The notes: a model not told the origin generated them from the letters alone. DNA of 64,000 nucleotides from Tateyamaria omphalii (GCF_014651375.1 NZ_BMWT01000001.1:1073680-1137679); one strand, 5' to 3'. Positions 46,409-56,027 are shown, counted from the stretch's first letter. Made by a program: numbers and translations.

Positions 46409-48109
46409 GTGCGAGACATGAGTTCCCCAGCATCCCGGGATGGTGACGTTGTCCTTGGTGAAGACTGGGTCGCACCGGAAACATCCGGTGCGACTGAGTT
46501 AAGGGATGGTCGTGCGCGGCGCGGCTTGATGTCGTTGCGCGCCTCGCCTCTGGCGCGCAAAATCATTACATTCAATCTCATCGCACTTAACGTTTTGGTC
46601 GCGGGAATTCTTTATCTGAATTCCACGAGAGAGAGTTTGGCGGTTCAAAGGTTATCCGCTCTCGTTTCACAAGCTGAGCTGGTTGCAGATGTGATCGAAG
46701 CGCAGCTTCCTGCGAATGCACCTGTGAACCTTGCAACGGGCGACGGTGCGAATGTCCCCGAAACACTCGCTCAGCTGGATTTGCGCATGGGCCATGAGGT
46801 CTATGTTTTCGACGCTGCAGAAGCCCTGGTTGGACAAAGCGAAGGCACTCTGAAACCGCTGGCAACCCAACTGCCAGAAACAGAAAATGTGGCTGTTCTG
46901 ACGGATGGATTGAGCTGGCTTTGGCGGCAGGTGTCCCGACCGTTTTCCGGCCCTGACGCACCAACACCTGCATTGATTGAAGATCAATTGCGTCCGCTGG
47001 TCGCGCGCAGCCTGACAGGCGACACGCAAATCAGCGAAAACCTAACAGTGGCTGGAGGTGCCATTTTCAGCGTTGTCACTCCGATCCAGCATGAAGGGTC
47101 TGCCGTTGGCGTAATTGCGCTGACCAGCGCATCTGGAGAGATTGACGCCCTCGTAAGAGGAGAGCGCGAACGTGTTTTGCAGATGTTCGTGATCGCGACA
47201 CTGGTATCAATCGGCCTCAGCCTTGTGTTGGCATCGACTATTGCCAACCCCTTAGCAGACCTTGCCACGGCCGCAGAGTTGGGCCGTGACAAAAATGCGC
47301 GGAAAGTGAACCCGGGCCGTATCCGTATTCCGGACCTGACGGCGCGCCCGGACGAGATCGGTAGATTGTCTGGCGCTTTGCGCGGTATGATAGCGGCACT
47401 GTATAATCGGATTGATGGCAACGAACAGTTCGCAGCTGACGTCGCACATGAAATCAAGAATCCTCTTGCTTCGCTGCGATCTGCCGTGGGTACGCTTCGT
47501 ATGGTCAAACGTGATGACCAGCGCGAAAAACTTCTGGACGTAATTGATCATGATGTACGGCGCTTGGACCGGCTCGTGAGCGATATCTCGAATGCTTCGC
47601 GACTGGACAGTGAGCTCGTAAAGGAAGAGGAAGAGCCGTTCAACCTCTTGCAAATGCTTGGGAATTTGAGCCAATATCTCGGTGAGGATGCAAAGAGCAA
47701 AGGTATCGAATTCATCACCGATTTGCCAGCGCATCCCATCGAGGTACAAGGCCTGGAGGCGCGTTTAGCGCAAGTTTTCGTCAACCTGATCACGAATGCC
47801 ATTTCCTTCTGCGAAGATGGGGATGCGATCCGCGTTTGGGCTCGCAAGCGTGAAAACCGGGTTTTGGTCGTGGTCGAAGACACCGGCCCGGGTATCCCGG
47901 ATCAGGCGCTCACCAAAATCTTCAAACGATTTTATTCCCAACGTCCTGAAGAGCATTTCGGAAACAACTCTGGCCTTGGACTCGCTATCTCCAAACAGAT
48001 TGTAGAGGCGCATGGCGGTGTGATCTGGGCGGAGAATATTCGCCCGACAGATGCCGACATAACGTCTGAGCCGCTGGGCGCTCGTTTCGTCGTTGGTTTG
48101 CCGGTCTAG
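46409..48109 (+). CDS. chvG: Sensor histidine kinase ChvG
   Basis: 566 residues. Two membrane helices (about 52-72 and 252-275) flank a periplasmic sensor domain; then HAMP, dimerisation box FAADVAHEIKNPLASLRSAV with the phospho-His, and HATPase motifs N (NLITNAISF), G1 (DTGPGIPD), F and G2 (NSGLGLAISK). Partner of ChvI. GTG start; ATG 46418 is an option. Confidence 0.95.
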   Translation: MRDMSSPASRDGDVVLGEDWVAPETSGATELRDGRARRGLMSLRASPLARKIITFNLIALNVLVAGILYLNSTRESLAVQRLSALVSQAELVADVIEAQLPANAPVNLATGDGANVPETLAQLDLRMGHEVYVFDAAEALVGQSEGTLKPLATQLPETENVAVLTDGLSWLWRQVSRPFSGPDAPTPALIEDQLRPLVARSLTGDTQISENLTVAGGAIFSVVTPIQHEGSAVGVIALTSASGEIDALVRGERERVLQMFVIATLVSIGLSLVLASTIANPLADLATAAELGRDKNARKVNPGRIRIPDLTARPDEIGRLSGALRGMIAALYNRIDGNEQFAADVAHEIKNPLASLRSAVGTLRMVKRDDQREKLLDVIDHDVRRLDRLVSDISNASRLDSELVKEEEEPFNLLQMLGNLSQYLGEDAKSKGIEFITDLPAHPIEVQGLEARLAQVFVNLITNAISFCEDGDAIRVWARKRENRVLVVVEDTGPGIPDQALTKIFKRFYSQRPEEHFGNNSGLGLAISKQIVEAHGGVIWAENIRPTDADITSEPLGARFVVGLPV

Positions 48110-48115
48110 TCGCAG

Positions 48116-48529
48116 ATGCGTCTGCACGCGAGCGCTGTAGACGTAAGCGGACGGGGTGTACTGATCGTCGGCGCATCCGGAAGTGGCAAGTCGAGCCTTG
48201 CGCTTCAACTCATGGCTTTGGGGGCGACGCTCGTGTCAGACGATCAAACTGAGCTTGCCTGCGTCGATGACATCATACAAATGACGGCTCCGGACAGTAT
48301 CAAGGGCCTCATTGAAGCGCGTGGTATTGGTGTTTTGCGTGCAGATGCCGTAGATGCCGTATTGCATCTGGTGGTCGACATGGATGAAGTTGAGTGCAAG
48401 AGATTTCCTGAACATCATTCAAAAACAGTTTTGGGGCAAACATTGCCTTGCCTTCACAAAGTGGACAGCCCCGCTTGGCCTTCTGCGATTGTGCAATACC
48501 TCAAATGTGGAATTGAGTATCCGGAATGA
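48116..48529 (+). CDS. hprK: HPr kinase/phosphorylase, short alphaproteobacterial form
   Basis: 137 residues: only the C-terminal catalytic domain of HprK. Walker A GASGSGKSSLAL, the Asp pair SDDQTELA, and the signature IEARGIGVL are present. Phosphorylates the regulatory Ser of HPr and can reverse the reaction. Six bases after chvG and overlapping rapZ, so the sensor and phosphotransfer genes are cotranscribed. Confidence 0.93.
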   Translation: MRLHASAVDVSGRGVLIVGASGSGKSSLALQLMALGATLVSDDQTELACVDDIIQMTAPDSIKGLIEARGIGVLRADAVDAVLHLVVDMDEVECKRFPEHHSKTVLGQTLPCLHKVDSPAWPSAIVQYLKCGIEYPE

Positions 48530-49419
48530 CAGTTGCCATGACCGTGCCGCGTCGCCTTGTATTTGTGACTGGACCATCAGGCGCAGGAAGGTCTAGTGCG
48601 ATTCGCGTCTTGGAGGATTTGGGGTACGAAGCGATCGACAATCTGCCGGTGCGTCTGATTGAGGCCCTTCTGAACGACCCGATGCCAGATAAACCGATGG
48701 CACTAGGCGTGGATCCGCGCAACCGGGACTTTTCGAGTACAGCCATTGCGGACGTGCTTGGACAAATCTCGGGTGTTCCAGGAATGGACCCCGAACTTCT
48801 TTATCTGGATTGCAGCACCGAAGTGCTGCTTAACCGGTTTTCGGAAACACGACGTAGGCATCCCCTGGCAGAAGCGGACAGGGTCGAGGCTGGAATTCTG
48901 CGGGAAAAGGAGTTGCTTGCCCCAGTGCGTGAGCGGGCGGATGTATTGATCGATACATCGGAGCTTAATGTGCACCAATTGCGTGCGGAAGTGGAACACT
49001 GGTTTTCTCCAGGCGAGCAAACCCAACTGGCTGTTGCGGTGCAGAGTTTCAGCTACAAGCGAGGACTGCCTCGCTCGATAGACATGGTCTTTGATTGCCG
49101 GTTTTTGAAGAACCCGTATTGGGAACCAGAATTGCGCAACAAAACCGGTTTGGACGTGGAAGTTCGCAGGCACATCTGGGCTGACCCACGCGCAACCGAG
49201 TTCGAGACTCGTTTGCGTGATCTTTTGCTTTGGCAATTGCCAAGTGTGCTCGAGGAAGGCAAGTCTCACCTCTCGGTTGCATTCGGTTGCACGGGCGGTC
49301 AACATCGATCCGTCGCCATGGCGGAAACCTTGGCTACAGCCCTTGCAGACGCTGGCTGGCAAGTGTCTATTCGGCATCGGGAACTGGATCGCCGCAAACG
49401 CGAAGAGGCTTCAGCTTGA
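48526..49419 (+). CDS. rapZ: RNase adaptor RapZ
   Basis: 297 residues. P-loop protein (VTGPSGAGRSSA; Arg replaces the usual Walker A Lys), then DLGYEAIDNLP, CSTEVLLNRFSETRRRHPL and, near the end, FGCTGGQHRSVA. In E. coli RapZ binds sRNA and guides RNase E; in alphaproteobacteria it belongs to the PTS cluster. Start overlaps hprK (ATGA). Confidence 0.93.
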   Translation: MTVAMTVPRRLVFVTGPSGAGRSSAIRVLEDLGYEAIDNLPVRLIEALLNDPMPDKPMALGVDPRNRDFSSTAIADVLGQISGVPGMDPELLYLDCSTEVLLNRFSETRRRHPLAEADRVEAGILREKELLAPVRERADVLIDTSELNVHQLRAEVEHWFSPGEQTQLAVAVQSFSYKRGLPRSIDMVFDCRFLKNPYWEPELRNKTGLDVEVRRHIWADPRATEFETRLRDLLLWQLPSVLEEGKSHLSVAFGCTGGQHRSVAMAETLATALADAGWQVSIRHRELDRRKREEASA

Positions 49420-49811
49420 TCGGGATTGTGATTGTCGCACATGGCGGGCTCGCTACTGAGTATCTGCGGGCCATAGAGCATGTCGTTGGCAAACAGGCTG
49501 GCGTGCGCGCGATCGCAATCGAAGCCGACCACGATCGCAAGGCCAAAGAAGATGAAATCTGTGTTGCAGCGGACGAGGTCGATACAGGTGATGGTGTTGT
49601 TGTTGTAACCGACCTGTTTGGCGGTTCCCCCTCAAATCTCAGCTTGTTGGCCTGCAAGCCGCAAAACCGCCGCATCCTCTATGGCGCGAACTTGCCCATG
49701 CTGATCAAACTTGCAAAAAGCCGTAAGATGCATGTGACGGATGCCGTGCAAGCCGCACTGAGTGCTGGCAAGAAATACATCGACAGCCAGAATATAGGCG
49801 CAGATACCTGA
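49416..49811 (+). CDS. PTS EIIA component, mannose type
   Basis: 131 residues from TTG 49416, which overlaps the rapZ stop and has AAGAGG upstream. IGIVIVAHGGLATE has the phosphorylatable His near residue 9, and VVVTDLFGGSPSN is the EIIA-Man fold signature. No EIIB/EIIC here, so it is a regulatory EIIA, accepting phosphate from HPr. Confidence 0.9.
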   Translation: MIGIVIVAHGGLATEYLRAIEHVVGKQAGVRAIAIEADHDRKAKEDEICVAADEVDTGDGVVVVTDLFGGSPSNLSLLACKPQNRRILYGANLPMLIKLAKSRKMHVTDAVQAALSAGKKYIDSQNIGADT

Positions 49812-49813
49812 AG

Positions 49814-50083
49814 ATGACTCACCGCAAACTGGAAATCGTGAATATCAAGGGTCTGCACGCACGTGCGTCAGCCAAACTGGTTGAAGTGGTCGAGGCATTT
49901 GACGCGCGGGCGACTGTGACACAGAATGGTATGTCTGCATCGGGCGACAGCATTATGGGTCTTTTGATGTTGGCAGCGCCAATGGGAAGTTTTATTGACG
50001 TTGAAACGTCCGGCCCGGACGCTGAGCCATTGGCAGATGCCCTCAGCGCGCTGATTGCTGACAAGTTCGGAGAAGAGGCCTGA
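49814..50083 (+). CDS. ptsH: Phosphocarrier protein HPr
   Basis: 89 residues. The catalytic His is in GLHARASAK (near 15) and the regulatory Ser in SGDSIMGLLML (near 46), matching the HprK site. Part of a PTS relay with EIIA; enzyme I is not in this window. Confidence 0.95.
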   Translation: MTHRKLEIVNIKGLHARASAKLVEVVEAFDARATVTQNGMSASGDSIMGLLMLAAPMGSFIDVETSGPDAEPLADALSALIADKFGEEA

Positions 50084-50132
50084 GCCGCGAGTGGCTTGAG
50101 AGGTCCATACGTCGATAGAAGGTGACGATCGT

Positions 50133-51017
50133 ATGGTCGATAGCACACATAACATGACGAAGGTTACGAAACCTGAACCTGATCAGGTGACTTTCAATAC
50201 ATACGACCGTCGCAGTCTGTCATACGCGTCAACATTCGATGATCCGTGGAAGGCAACCTTCATCCGTGTGATGGAAGCGTTTACCGGGAAACTGACGATC
50301 CTGCGCCTGATCCGGAAGTTCGAGCGTCAGGGCGCACCATCGGGACAAGCATTCTGGCGTGCGTGCCTCGATGTGATGGGTATCGATCTTACCACTCCGC
50401 AGGAACAGCTGGACCGCATCCCAAAAGAAGGGCCTGTGATTGTCGTTGCCAACCACCCGCACGGCATGGTGGATGGCATGATATTTGCCGACCTGATCGG
50501 GCGCGTGCGCCCAGACTACCGCATTTTGACACGATCCTTGCTGACGGTCATTGATGAGGTCGCAGGCAGCTACATGATCCCGGTCCCGTTCCCACATGAT
50601 CCAGACGCACAGCGCAAGGGAGTGGAAATGCGGGCTAAGGCAATGGCTCACCTCAAAGAGGGCGGGGTTGTTGCACTGTTCCCATCGGGTGTTGTTGCGA
50701 CGTCTGAAACGTGGTGGGGACCAGCCGTGGAAGCCGAATGGAATGTCTTTACGGCGCAGCTTATTCGCCGCTCGGGCGCAACCGTCGTTCCTATGCGCTT
50801 TCCTGGAGCAAACAGCCGTGCGTACCACATTGCGGACAAGGTATCGCCGATGCTGAGGCAAGGCCTTCTACTGCATGAAATCGTGCGATCCTGTAACAAG
50901 CCGCAAGGCCCCGTTGTAGGCCACGCCCTTGATCCGCAGATTGTTGCGGACTTCAAGGACGATCCGCGCGGATTCATGGCGTGGCTACGCGATCACACCA
51001 TGGCGCTTAAAAACTGA
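50133..51017 (+). CDS. Lysophospholipid acyltransferase family protein
   Basis: 294 residues. ANHPHGMVDGMIF is the acyltransferase His/Asp motif in the spaced form seen in hemolysin-like/OlsA-like members. VALFPSG and VVPMRFPG are later blocks. Probably acylates a lyso-lipid (phospholipid or ornithine lipid) at the inner membrane; substrate unknown. AAGGTGA precedes the ATG. Convergent with hbd. Confidence 0.8.
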   Translation: MVDSTHNMTKVTKPEPDQVTFNTYDRRSLSYASTFDDPWKATFIRVMEAFTGKLTILRLIRKFERQGAPSGQAFWRACLDVMGIDLTTPQEQLDRIPKEGPVIVVANHPHGMVDGMIFADLIGRVRPDYRILTRSLLTVIDEVAGSYMIPVPFPHDPDAQRKGVEMRAKAMAHLKEGGVVALFPSGVVATSETWWGPAVEAEWNVFTAQLIRRSGATVVPMRFPGANSRAYHIADKVSPMLRQGLLLHEIVRSCNKPQGPVVGHALDPQIVADFKDDPRGFMAWLRDHTMALKN

Positions 51018-51039
51018 CCACGCAGGTTTCAAACCAAGG

Positions 51040-51915
51040 CTAACGCGTTGGAACAGGAGTTTCTCCGCGATAATCATAGAATCCGCGCTGAGTTTTCCGG
51101 CCTAACCACCCAGCCTCGACATATTTCGTCAATAGCGGGCATGGACGGTACTTGGTATCTGCAAGCCCGTCGTGAAGGACATTCATGATAGCCAGGCAGG
51201 TATCCAAGCCGATAAAATCGGCCAGTTCCAACGGCCCCATCGGATGATTTGCGCCCAGCCTCATTGAAGAGTCGATGGATTTGACCGAGCCGACCCCTTC
51301 GTACAGCGTATAGACGGCCTCGTTGATCATTGGCATGAGAATGCGGTTCACGATGAACGCGGGGAAGTCCTCGGCCGTTGCAGCCGTTTTACCAAGCTTC
51401 TCTACCACGGTTGCACAGGCGTGGAACGTTTCCGTATCGGTTGCGATTCCCCGGATCAGTTCCACGAGTTGCATAACTGGAACGGGGTTCATGAAGTGGA
51501 AGCCCATGAACTTTTCAGGCCGATCTGTGCGGCTGGCCAGACGCGTGATCGAAATGGATGACGTGTTCGACGTCAGGATCGTATGCGGTTGCAAGTGCGG
51601 AACGAGATCTTCGAATATCGCCTGTTTAACAGTTTCCCGCTCGGTTGCTGCTTCGATCACCAGATCGGTCTGGCCCAAATCAGTCAGTTTTTGGGTGGTT
51701 TGAATGCGTGCAATTGCCGTTAACTTGTCGTCCGCGCTGATTTTTTCGCGGCTCACTTGTCGTTCGAGGTTCCGGTCAATGGTGGCCATGGCTGCAGCCA
51801 ATGCGTCGCCCGAGATATCGTTCAGCATGACATCATACCCGGCAAGAGACATCACATGCGCGATGCCGTTCCCCATCTGCCCCGCGCCAACAATTCCAAC
51901 TGTCTTGATGTCCAT
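51040..51915 (-). CDS. hbd: 3-hydroxybutyryl-CoA dehydrogenase
   Basis: 291 residues. Rossmann motif GAGQMGNGIAHVMSLAG at the start; SNTSSISITRLA and GFHFMNPVPVMQLVE are the 3-hydroxyacyl-CoA dehydrogenase signatures, with catalytic His in the latter. Interconverts 3-hydroxybutyryl-CoA and acetoacetyl-CoA using NAD(P). Roles in fatty-acid, PHB or ethylmalonyl-CoA metabolism are possible. About 1 kb from etfA, same strand. Confidence 0.93.
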   Translation of the reverse strand: MDIKTVGIVGAGQMGNGIAHVMSLAGYDVMLNDISGDALAAAMATIDRNLERQVSREKISADDKLTAIARIQTTQKLTDLGQTDLVIEAATERETVKQAIFEDLVPHLQPHTILTSNTSSISITRLASRTDRPEKFMGFHFMNPVPVMQLVELIRGIATDTETFHACATVVEKLGKTAATAEDFPAFIVNRILMPMINEAVYTLYEGVGSVKSIDSSMRLGANHPMGPLELADFIGLDTCLAIMNVLHDGLADTKYRPCPLLTKYVEAGWLGRKTQRGFYDYRGETPVPTR

Positions 51916-52066
51916 TTACCGACCTCATGCAACGTTCCCGCACCATATGGTCAGGCAGATGTTGGGGGCAAGGGGACGCGATGCCTCAATGATGATCATC
52001 TGCGTTAGGGGTTCTTCAATAATCTGCTGCCACAGTTGTCGTGGGTAAATAGTGAGAGTGGGTCTC

Positions 52067-52879
52067 ATGAGTATTGAATCTTTGGGTCCGGGTGGGCTCG
52101 ATTACTTGCCGTGTCGATACGGCAATTCCAAAGTCTTGTTTCGTGGGCCAAGGCGCGCTCTGGATAGGCCGTTTGTTGCCTTCTTTGGCGGGTCAATCAC
52201 GTATGGGAAGTTCGTGCCTACGCCGTTTCCGGATTTGGTTGAACAATCTATGGGCATAACATGCGTGAATTTCGGATCGTTGAACGGAGGTGTCGACGTT
52301 TTTGCGACCGACCCCTATCTGCGCAAGGTCTCTGGTATGGCGCAAACGACGGTGATCCAGATCACCAGCCCACGAAACATGTCGAACCGGTTTTATCGGG
52401 TGCATCCGCGCCGCAATGACCGGTTTGTCGAAGCATCGTCTCTGTTGCGTGCGATTTACCGCGAAGTGGATTTTGCCGAGTTCAACTTTACCAATCATTT
52501 GTTGAACCGCTTGTACCTTCTGTCCCCGGAAAGGTTTGAAGCGGTCGTGGAAGAGTTACAAACCGCTTGGGTCGCGCGTATGCGGCTTGTGCTTAGTCAG
52601 ATACCCGGCAGGACCGTGTTGTTGTGGGCCAGCAGGCAAACGCCCGAAGCATCGGCAAATGACCTTGATGCAGATCTTGCATTGGTCTCCAGGGGAATGA
52701 TCCAAAAGGTGTCAGAGCTCGCGACGGACTATGTCGAAGCGGTCATTTCGGACGAAGCTGTGGATGCAGGAACGGAAGGTATGGTGTTCAGCGAAATGGA
52801 CGCGCCGGCGGCCCGCACCATGCCTGGGCCCGTTGCACATCACGAAATTGCTCAGGCCCTAGTTCCAATCCTGACGTAA
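52067..52879 (+). CDS. DUF6473-like protein (possible SGNH fold)
   Basis: 270 residues, no signal peptide. GPGGLDYLPCRYG at the start and VAFFGGSITYGKFV, then NFGSLNGGVD and a C-terminal HHEIA, resemble a degenerate SGNH hydrolase, and I recall this roseobacter family as DUF6473. Enzymatic activity is unproven. It lies between hbd and etfA on the opposite strand. ATG 52067 was chosen; GTG 52052 is in frame. Confidence 0.65.
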   Translation: MSIESLGPGGLDYLPCRYGNSKVLFRGPRRALDRPFVAFFGGSITYGKFVPTPFPDLVEQSMGITCVNFGSLNGGVDVFATDPYLRKVSGMAQTTVIQITSPRNMSNRFYRVHPRRNDRFVEASSLLRAIYREVDFAEFNFTNHLLNRLYLLSPERFEAVVEELQTAWVARMRLVLSQIPGRTVLLWASRQTPEASANDLDADLALVSRGMIQKVSELATDYVEAVISDEAVDAGTEGMVFSEMDAPAARTMPGPVAHHEIAQALVPILT

Positions 52880-52884
52880 CAATA

Positions 52885-52916
52885 AAAAACCCGCCGCTGG
52901 CTTGCGGCGGGTTTTT
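52885..52916. terminator. Bidirectional rho-independent terminator
   Basis: CCCGCCGC (52890-52897) and GCGGCGGG (52904-52911) with a six-base loop, flanked by A5 and T5. It separates the convergent DUF6473 and etfA genes and can serve both. Confidence 0.95.
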
Positions 52917-52937
52917 CGGTTTTTAAGCCGCTATTTT

Positions 52938-53864
52938 TTACAGCTTTTCGATCATCTCGGGGACCGCGTCGAACAGGTCTGCAACCAGACCGTAATCTGC
53001 CACTTGGAAGATCGGGGCTTCTTCGTCTTTGTTGATAGCAACGATGACTTTAGAGTCTTTCATGCCAGCCAAGTGCTGGATCGCGCCTGAGATGCCAACG
53101 GCAACGTAAAGGTCAGGGGCCACAACCTTACCGGTCTGACCTACCTGCCAGTCGTTCGGCGCATAGCCCGAGTCAACCGCTGCGCGCGATGCGCCAACAG
53201 CGGCGCCCAGCTTGTCGGCCAGTTTCTCGATCAGTGCGAAATCGTCTTCTGACCCGACACCGCGGCCGCCGGACACAACAACACCGGCCGAAGTCAGTTC
53301 GGGGCGATCGCTTTCGGCCACTTTGTCTTCAACCCAGCTCGACAGCGCAGGATTGGCCGCCGCACCAATTGTTTCGACCGATGCAGATCCGCCTGTGCCT
53401 GCCGCATCAAATGTCGACGTACGGAAGGTGATGACCTTTTTGCCGTCGCCAGCCTTTACCGTCTGGATTGCGTTGCCAGCATAGATGGGGCGTTCGAACG
53501 TGCTGCCGTCAACAACCGCTGTCGCGTCGGACACCACCATGGCGTCCAGCAATGCTGCAACGCGGGGCATGATGTTCTTGGCGTCCGTGGTCGCGGGCGC
53601 CACGATGTGTTCGTAGTCGCCAGCAAGCGATACGATCAGGTCTGCCACCGGTTCGGCCAGACGTTTGCCATACAACGCATCTTCGGCGCACAGCACTTTG
53701 CCTACACCGTCGATAGTGGCGGCAGATGCCGCTGCATCGGCACAAGTCGCGCCCGTTGCTAGCACGGTCACATCGCCAAGTGCCTTGGCGGCAGTAACCG
53801 CCTTGGCCGTGGCATCCATGGCCAATTCACCGTCATTGATTTCTGCGAGAAGAAGAACAGCCAT
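52938..53864 (-). CDS. etfA: Electron transfer flavoprotein alpha subunit
   Basis: 308 residues. The C-terminal FAD-binding region reads [46 protein letters not shown], and the [11 protein letters not shown] motif. With EtfB it carries electrons from acyl-CoA dehydrogenases such as Mcd to ETF-ubiquinone oxidoreductase. Its ATG shares one base with the etfB stop. Confidence 0.97.
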   Translation of the reverse strand: MAVLLLAEINDGELAMDATAKAVTAAKALGDVTVLATGATCADAAASAATIDGVGKVLCAEDALYGKRLAEPVADLIVSLAGDYEHIVAPATTDAKNIMPRVAALLDAMVVSDATAVVDGSTFERPIYAGNAIQTVKAGDGKKVITFRTSTFDAAGTGGSASVETIGAAANPALSSWVEDKVAESDRPELTSAGVVVSGGRGVGSEDDFALIEKLADKLGAAVGASRAAVDSGYAPNDWQVGQTGKVVAPDLYVAVGISGAIQHLAGMKDSKVIVAINKDEEAPIFQVADYGLVADLFDAVPEMIEKL

Positions 53865-54622
53865 TACACAGCCCCCGCTTCTTTGAGTTTCGCCACAAGC
53901 TCGTCAACGGAGCCCACCTTGATGCCCGCAGCACGCGCTTCGGGCTCGGCCGTTTTCACGATTTCGAGCCGCGGTGCGGTATCAACGCCATAGTCAGCGG
54001 CTGTTTTTTCATCCAGCGGCTTCTTCTTGGCTTTCATGATGTTGGGCAGCGACGCATAGCGTGGTTCGTTCAGGCGCAGGTCAACCGAGATGACGGTCGG
54101 CATGTTGACCTCGATGGTTTGCAAACCACCGTCGACTTCGCGCGTGACCTTGGCCTTGTCGCCAGCAATTTCGACTTCCGAGGCGAACGTGGCCTGGCTC
54201 CACCCCATGAGGGCTGACAACATCTGGCCAGTGGCATTCATGTCGTTGTCGATCGCCTGTTTGCCGCAGAGTACCAGCCCGGGCTGTTCGTCCTCGACCA
54301 CTTTGGCAAGGATCTTGGCAACCGTCAGGGGTTCGATGTCAGTGTGCACATCATCAGCCGCCACGACCAGGATCGCACGGTCCGCACCCATGGCAAGGGC
54401 CGTACGCAGCGTTTCCTGAGCTTGTTTGACGCCGATGGAGACCGCCACGACTTCTTCTGCCTGACCCGCTTCTTTCAGGCGGATGGCCTGTTCGACCGCG
54501 ATTTCGTCAAACGGGTTCATCGACATTTTGACATTGGCGAGATCAACACCCGATCCGTCCGCTTTCACGCGTACCTTCACGTTGTAGTCGATCACGCGTT
54601 TGACGGGCACAAGCACCTTCAT
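53864..54622 (-). CDS. etfB: Electron transfer flavoprotein beta subunit
   Basis: 252 residues. Starts [20 protein letters not shown]; the family signature [18 protein letters not shown] is intact, as is the AMP-binding loop GADRAILV region. AAGGAGAGG lies before the ATG. First gene of etfBA. Confidence 0.97.
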   Translation of the reverse strand: MKVLVPVKRVIDYNVKVRVKADGSGVDLANVKMSMNPFDEIAVEQAIRLKEAGQAEEVVAVSIGVKQAQETLRTALAMGADRAILVVAADDVHTDIEPLTVAKILAKVVEDEQPGLVLCGKQAIDNDMNATGQMLSALMGWSQATFASEVEIAGDKAKVTREVDGGLQTIEVNMPTVISVDLRLNEPRYASLPNIMKAKKKPLDEKTAADYGVDTAPRLEIVKTAEPEARAAGIKVGSVDELVAKLKEAGAV

Positions 54623-54808
54623 GAGCGTTCCTCTCCTTAAAATAACGACTCAGCTGTGACAGCCGAGATAGCCAATCCCGAGTGGTTTACCCAAGACGCC
54701 GCAACGGAAACAGGACAAAATCGTCACGTCACAGCAATTGAACGCCGCGTTTTCAGTGTGATGCCGTGGAACGGAAACTTTGATACACTGTGGGAAAGGA
54801 GGATTGCC

Positions 54809-55174
54809 ATGGAACATGTTCAGGGTTTTGGCGGTTTTTTCTTCCGGTCCAAAGATCCGGAAACACTGGCGACATGGTATCGCGACACGCTCGGCATTGA
54901 TTTGGTGCCGACCGTTTCGGACCAAAAACCGTGGATGGCCAAGGGAGGAGCAACGGTCTTTGCGCCCTTTGCGTCAGATACCGACTATTTTGCCGCTGAT
55001 AAAACGTTCATGCTGAATTTCCGTGTGCGCAGCCTTGATGCGATGGCAGCCCAGCTCGAGGACGCTGGGATACCGGTGAAGATGGTTGGCGACATGCCCG
55101 GGATCGGTCGTTTTGCGCATCTTTCTGATCCCGAGGGCACACCGATTGAGCTTTGGGAGCCAGAGGACGGCTAG
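54809..55174 (+). CDS. VOC family protein (glyoxalase/dioxygenase-like)
   Basis: 121 residues. GFGGFFFRSKDPETLATWYR and FAHLSDPEGTPIELWEP are the paired beta-alpha-beta halves of the vicinal-oxygen-chelate fold, the latter with the metal-ligand Glu. Substrate unknown. ATG 54809 has GGAGG six bases upstream; the frame is open further upstream to 54656 but unlike the family. Overlaps the convergent ATR gene by 4 bases. Confidence 0.85.
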   Translation: MEHVQGFGGFFFRSKDPETLATWYRDTLGIDLVPTVSDQKPWMAKGGATVFAPFASDTDYFAADKTFMLNFRVRSLDAMAAQLEDAGIPVKMVGDMPGIGRFAHLSDPEGTPIELWEPEDG

Positions 55175-55746
55175 TCGCGGTTCGCCCCTGGAACCCACAA
55201 CACATCGTTCTTGCCACCGTTGTTCGCAATGCGGGCGGCCACAAAAAACCAGTCACTGAGGCGGTTCAGGTATTTGACCGCAGCCGGGTTGACCGATTCC
55301 ATTGTGGCCAATTCGACGGCAAGTCTTTCGGCACGACGGGCCACAGTGCGGCAGACATGCAGATGCGCGGACAAGGCAGAGCCGCCTGGTAGAATAAAGC
55401 TGCGCAATGGTTCAAGATTGCCGTTCATGGCATCAATCTCTGTTTCCAAACGTGTCACCTGGGCATCGGTCATGCGCAAAGGAGGGTATTCTGCCTCGGC
55501 GTCTTTCTCCATGTCTGGTCGGCATAGGTCTGCGCCCAGATCGAAAAGATCGTTTTGAATCCGGCTCAGGGCCGTATCAGTGTCCCCGTCAGCTACCAGG
55601 CGGGCAACTCCAAGAAAGGCGTTCAACTCGTCAACGGTGCCATAGGCTGTAACGCGCATTGCATGTTTTGCGACCCTTGCTCCGTTCCCAAGCGCTGTCT
55701 CTCCTGCGTCGCCCGTTTTTGTATAAATCTTGTTCAGAACAACCAT
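55171..55746 (-). CDS. Cob(I)alamin adenosyltransferase, PduO type
   Basis: 191 residues. Makes adenosylcobalamin from cob(I)alamin and ATP. ATP-binding motif KIYTKTGDAGETALGNG at the start, YGTVDELNAFLG, and YLNRLSDWFFVAAR (helix with the RLSD motif). Supplies cofactor for B12-dependent mutases such as methylmalonyl- and ethylmalonyl-CoA mutase. The 171-base upstream extension of the frame overlaps the HIG1 gene and is rejected. Confidence 0.93.
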   Translation of the reverse strand: MVVLNKIYTKTGDAGETALGNGARVAKHAMRVTAYGTVDELNAFLGVARLVADGDTDTALSRIQNDLFDLGADLCRPDMEKDAEAEYPPLRMTDAQVTRLETEIDAMNGNLEPLRSFILPGGSALSAHLHVCRTVARRAERLAVELATMESVNPAAVKYLNRLSDWFFVAARIANNGGKNDVLWVPGANRD

Positions 55747-55748
55747 GC

Positions 55749-55955
55749 TCAGTTCCCTGTTCCACGCAAAGCCACATAGGCAAGAATCAAAAGGACGGCT
55801 ATGAATTGTGCACCGATCCGATAGCGCATCAGACGGTTCGAGTTGTCTTTGGCCCAACCCGACCCCTTGGCAAATCCGCCAAGCCCCAGCATGAGCACAA
55901 CGACGACTGCCAGACAAGCCAGCACAATCAAGATGAATAGCGGGTCAAAGCCCAT
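55749..55955 (-). CDS. HIG1 domain twin-transmembrane protein
   Basis: 68 residues, two membrane helices (about 6-26 and 48-65). GLGGFAKGSGWAKDNSNRLM and YRIGAQFIAVLLILA are typical of the HIG1/twin transmembrane family, whose mitochondrial relatives modulate cytochrome oxidase. Two bases upstream of the ATR gene, same operon. Confidence 0.85.
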   Translation of the reverse strand: MGFDPLFILIVLACLAVVVVLMLGLGGFAKGSGWAKDNSNRLMRYRIGAQFIAVLLILAYVALRGTGN

Positions 55956-56027
55956 GTTTTTCGGTCCCTTTTCCTTACATGTGGACCATGTAGGTGACAC
56001 AGGTATAAAAGCGAACGCGTCGTTCCG

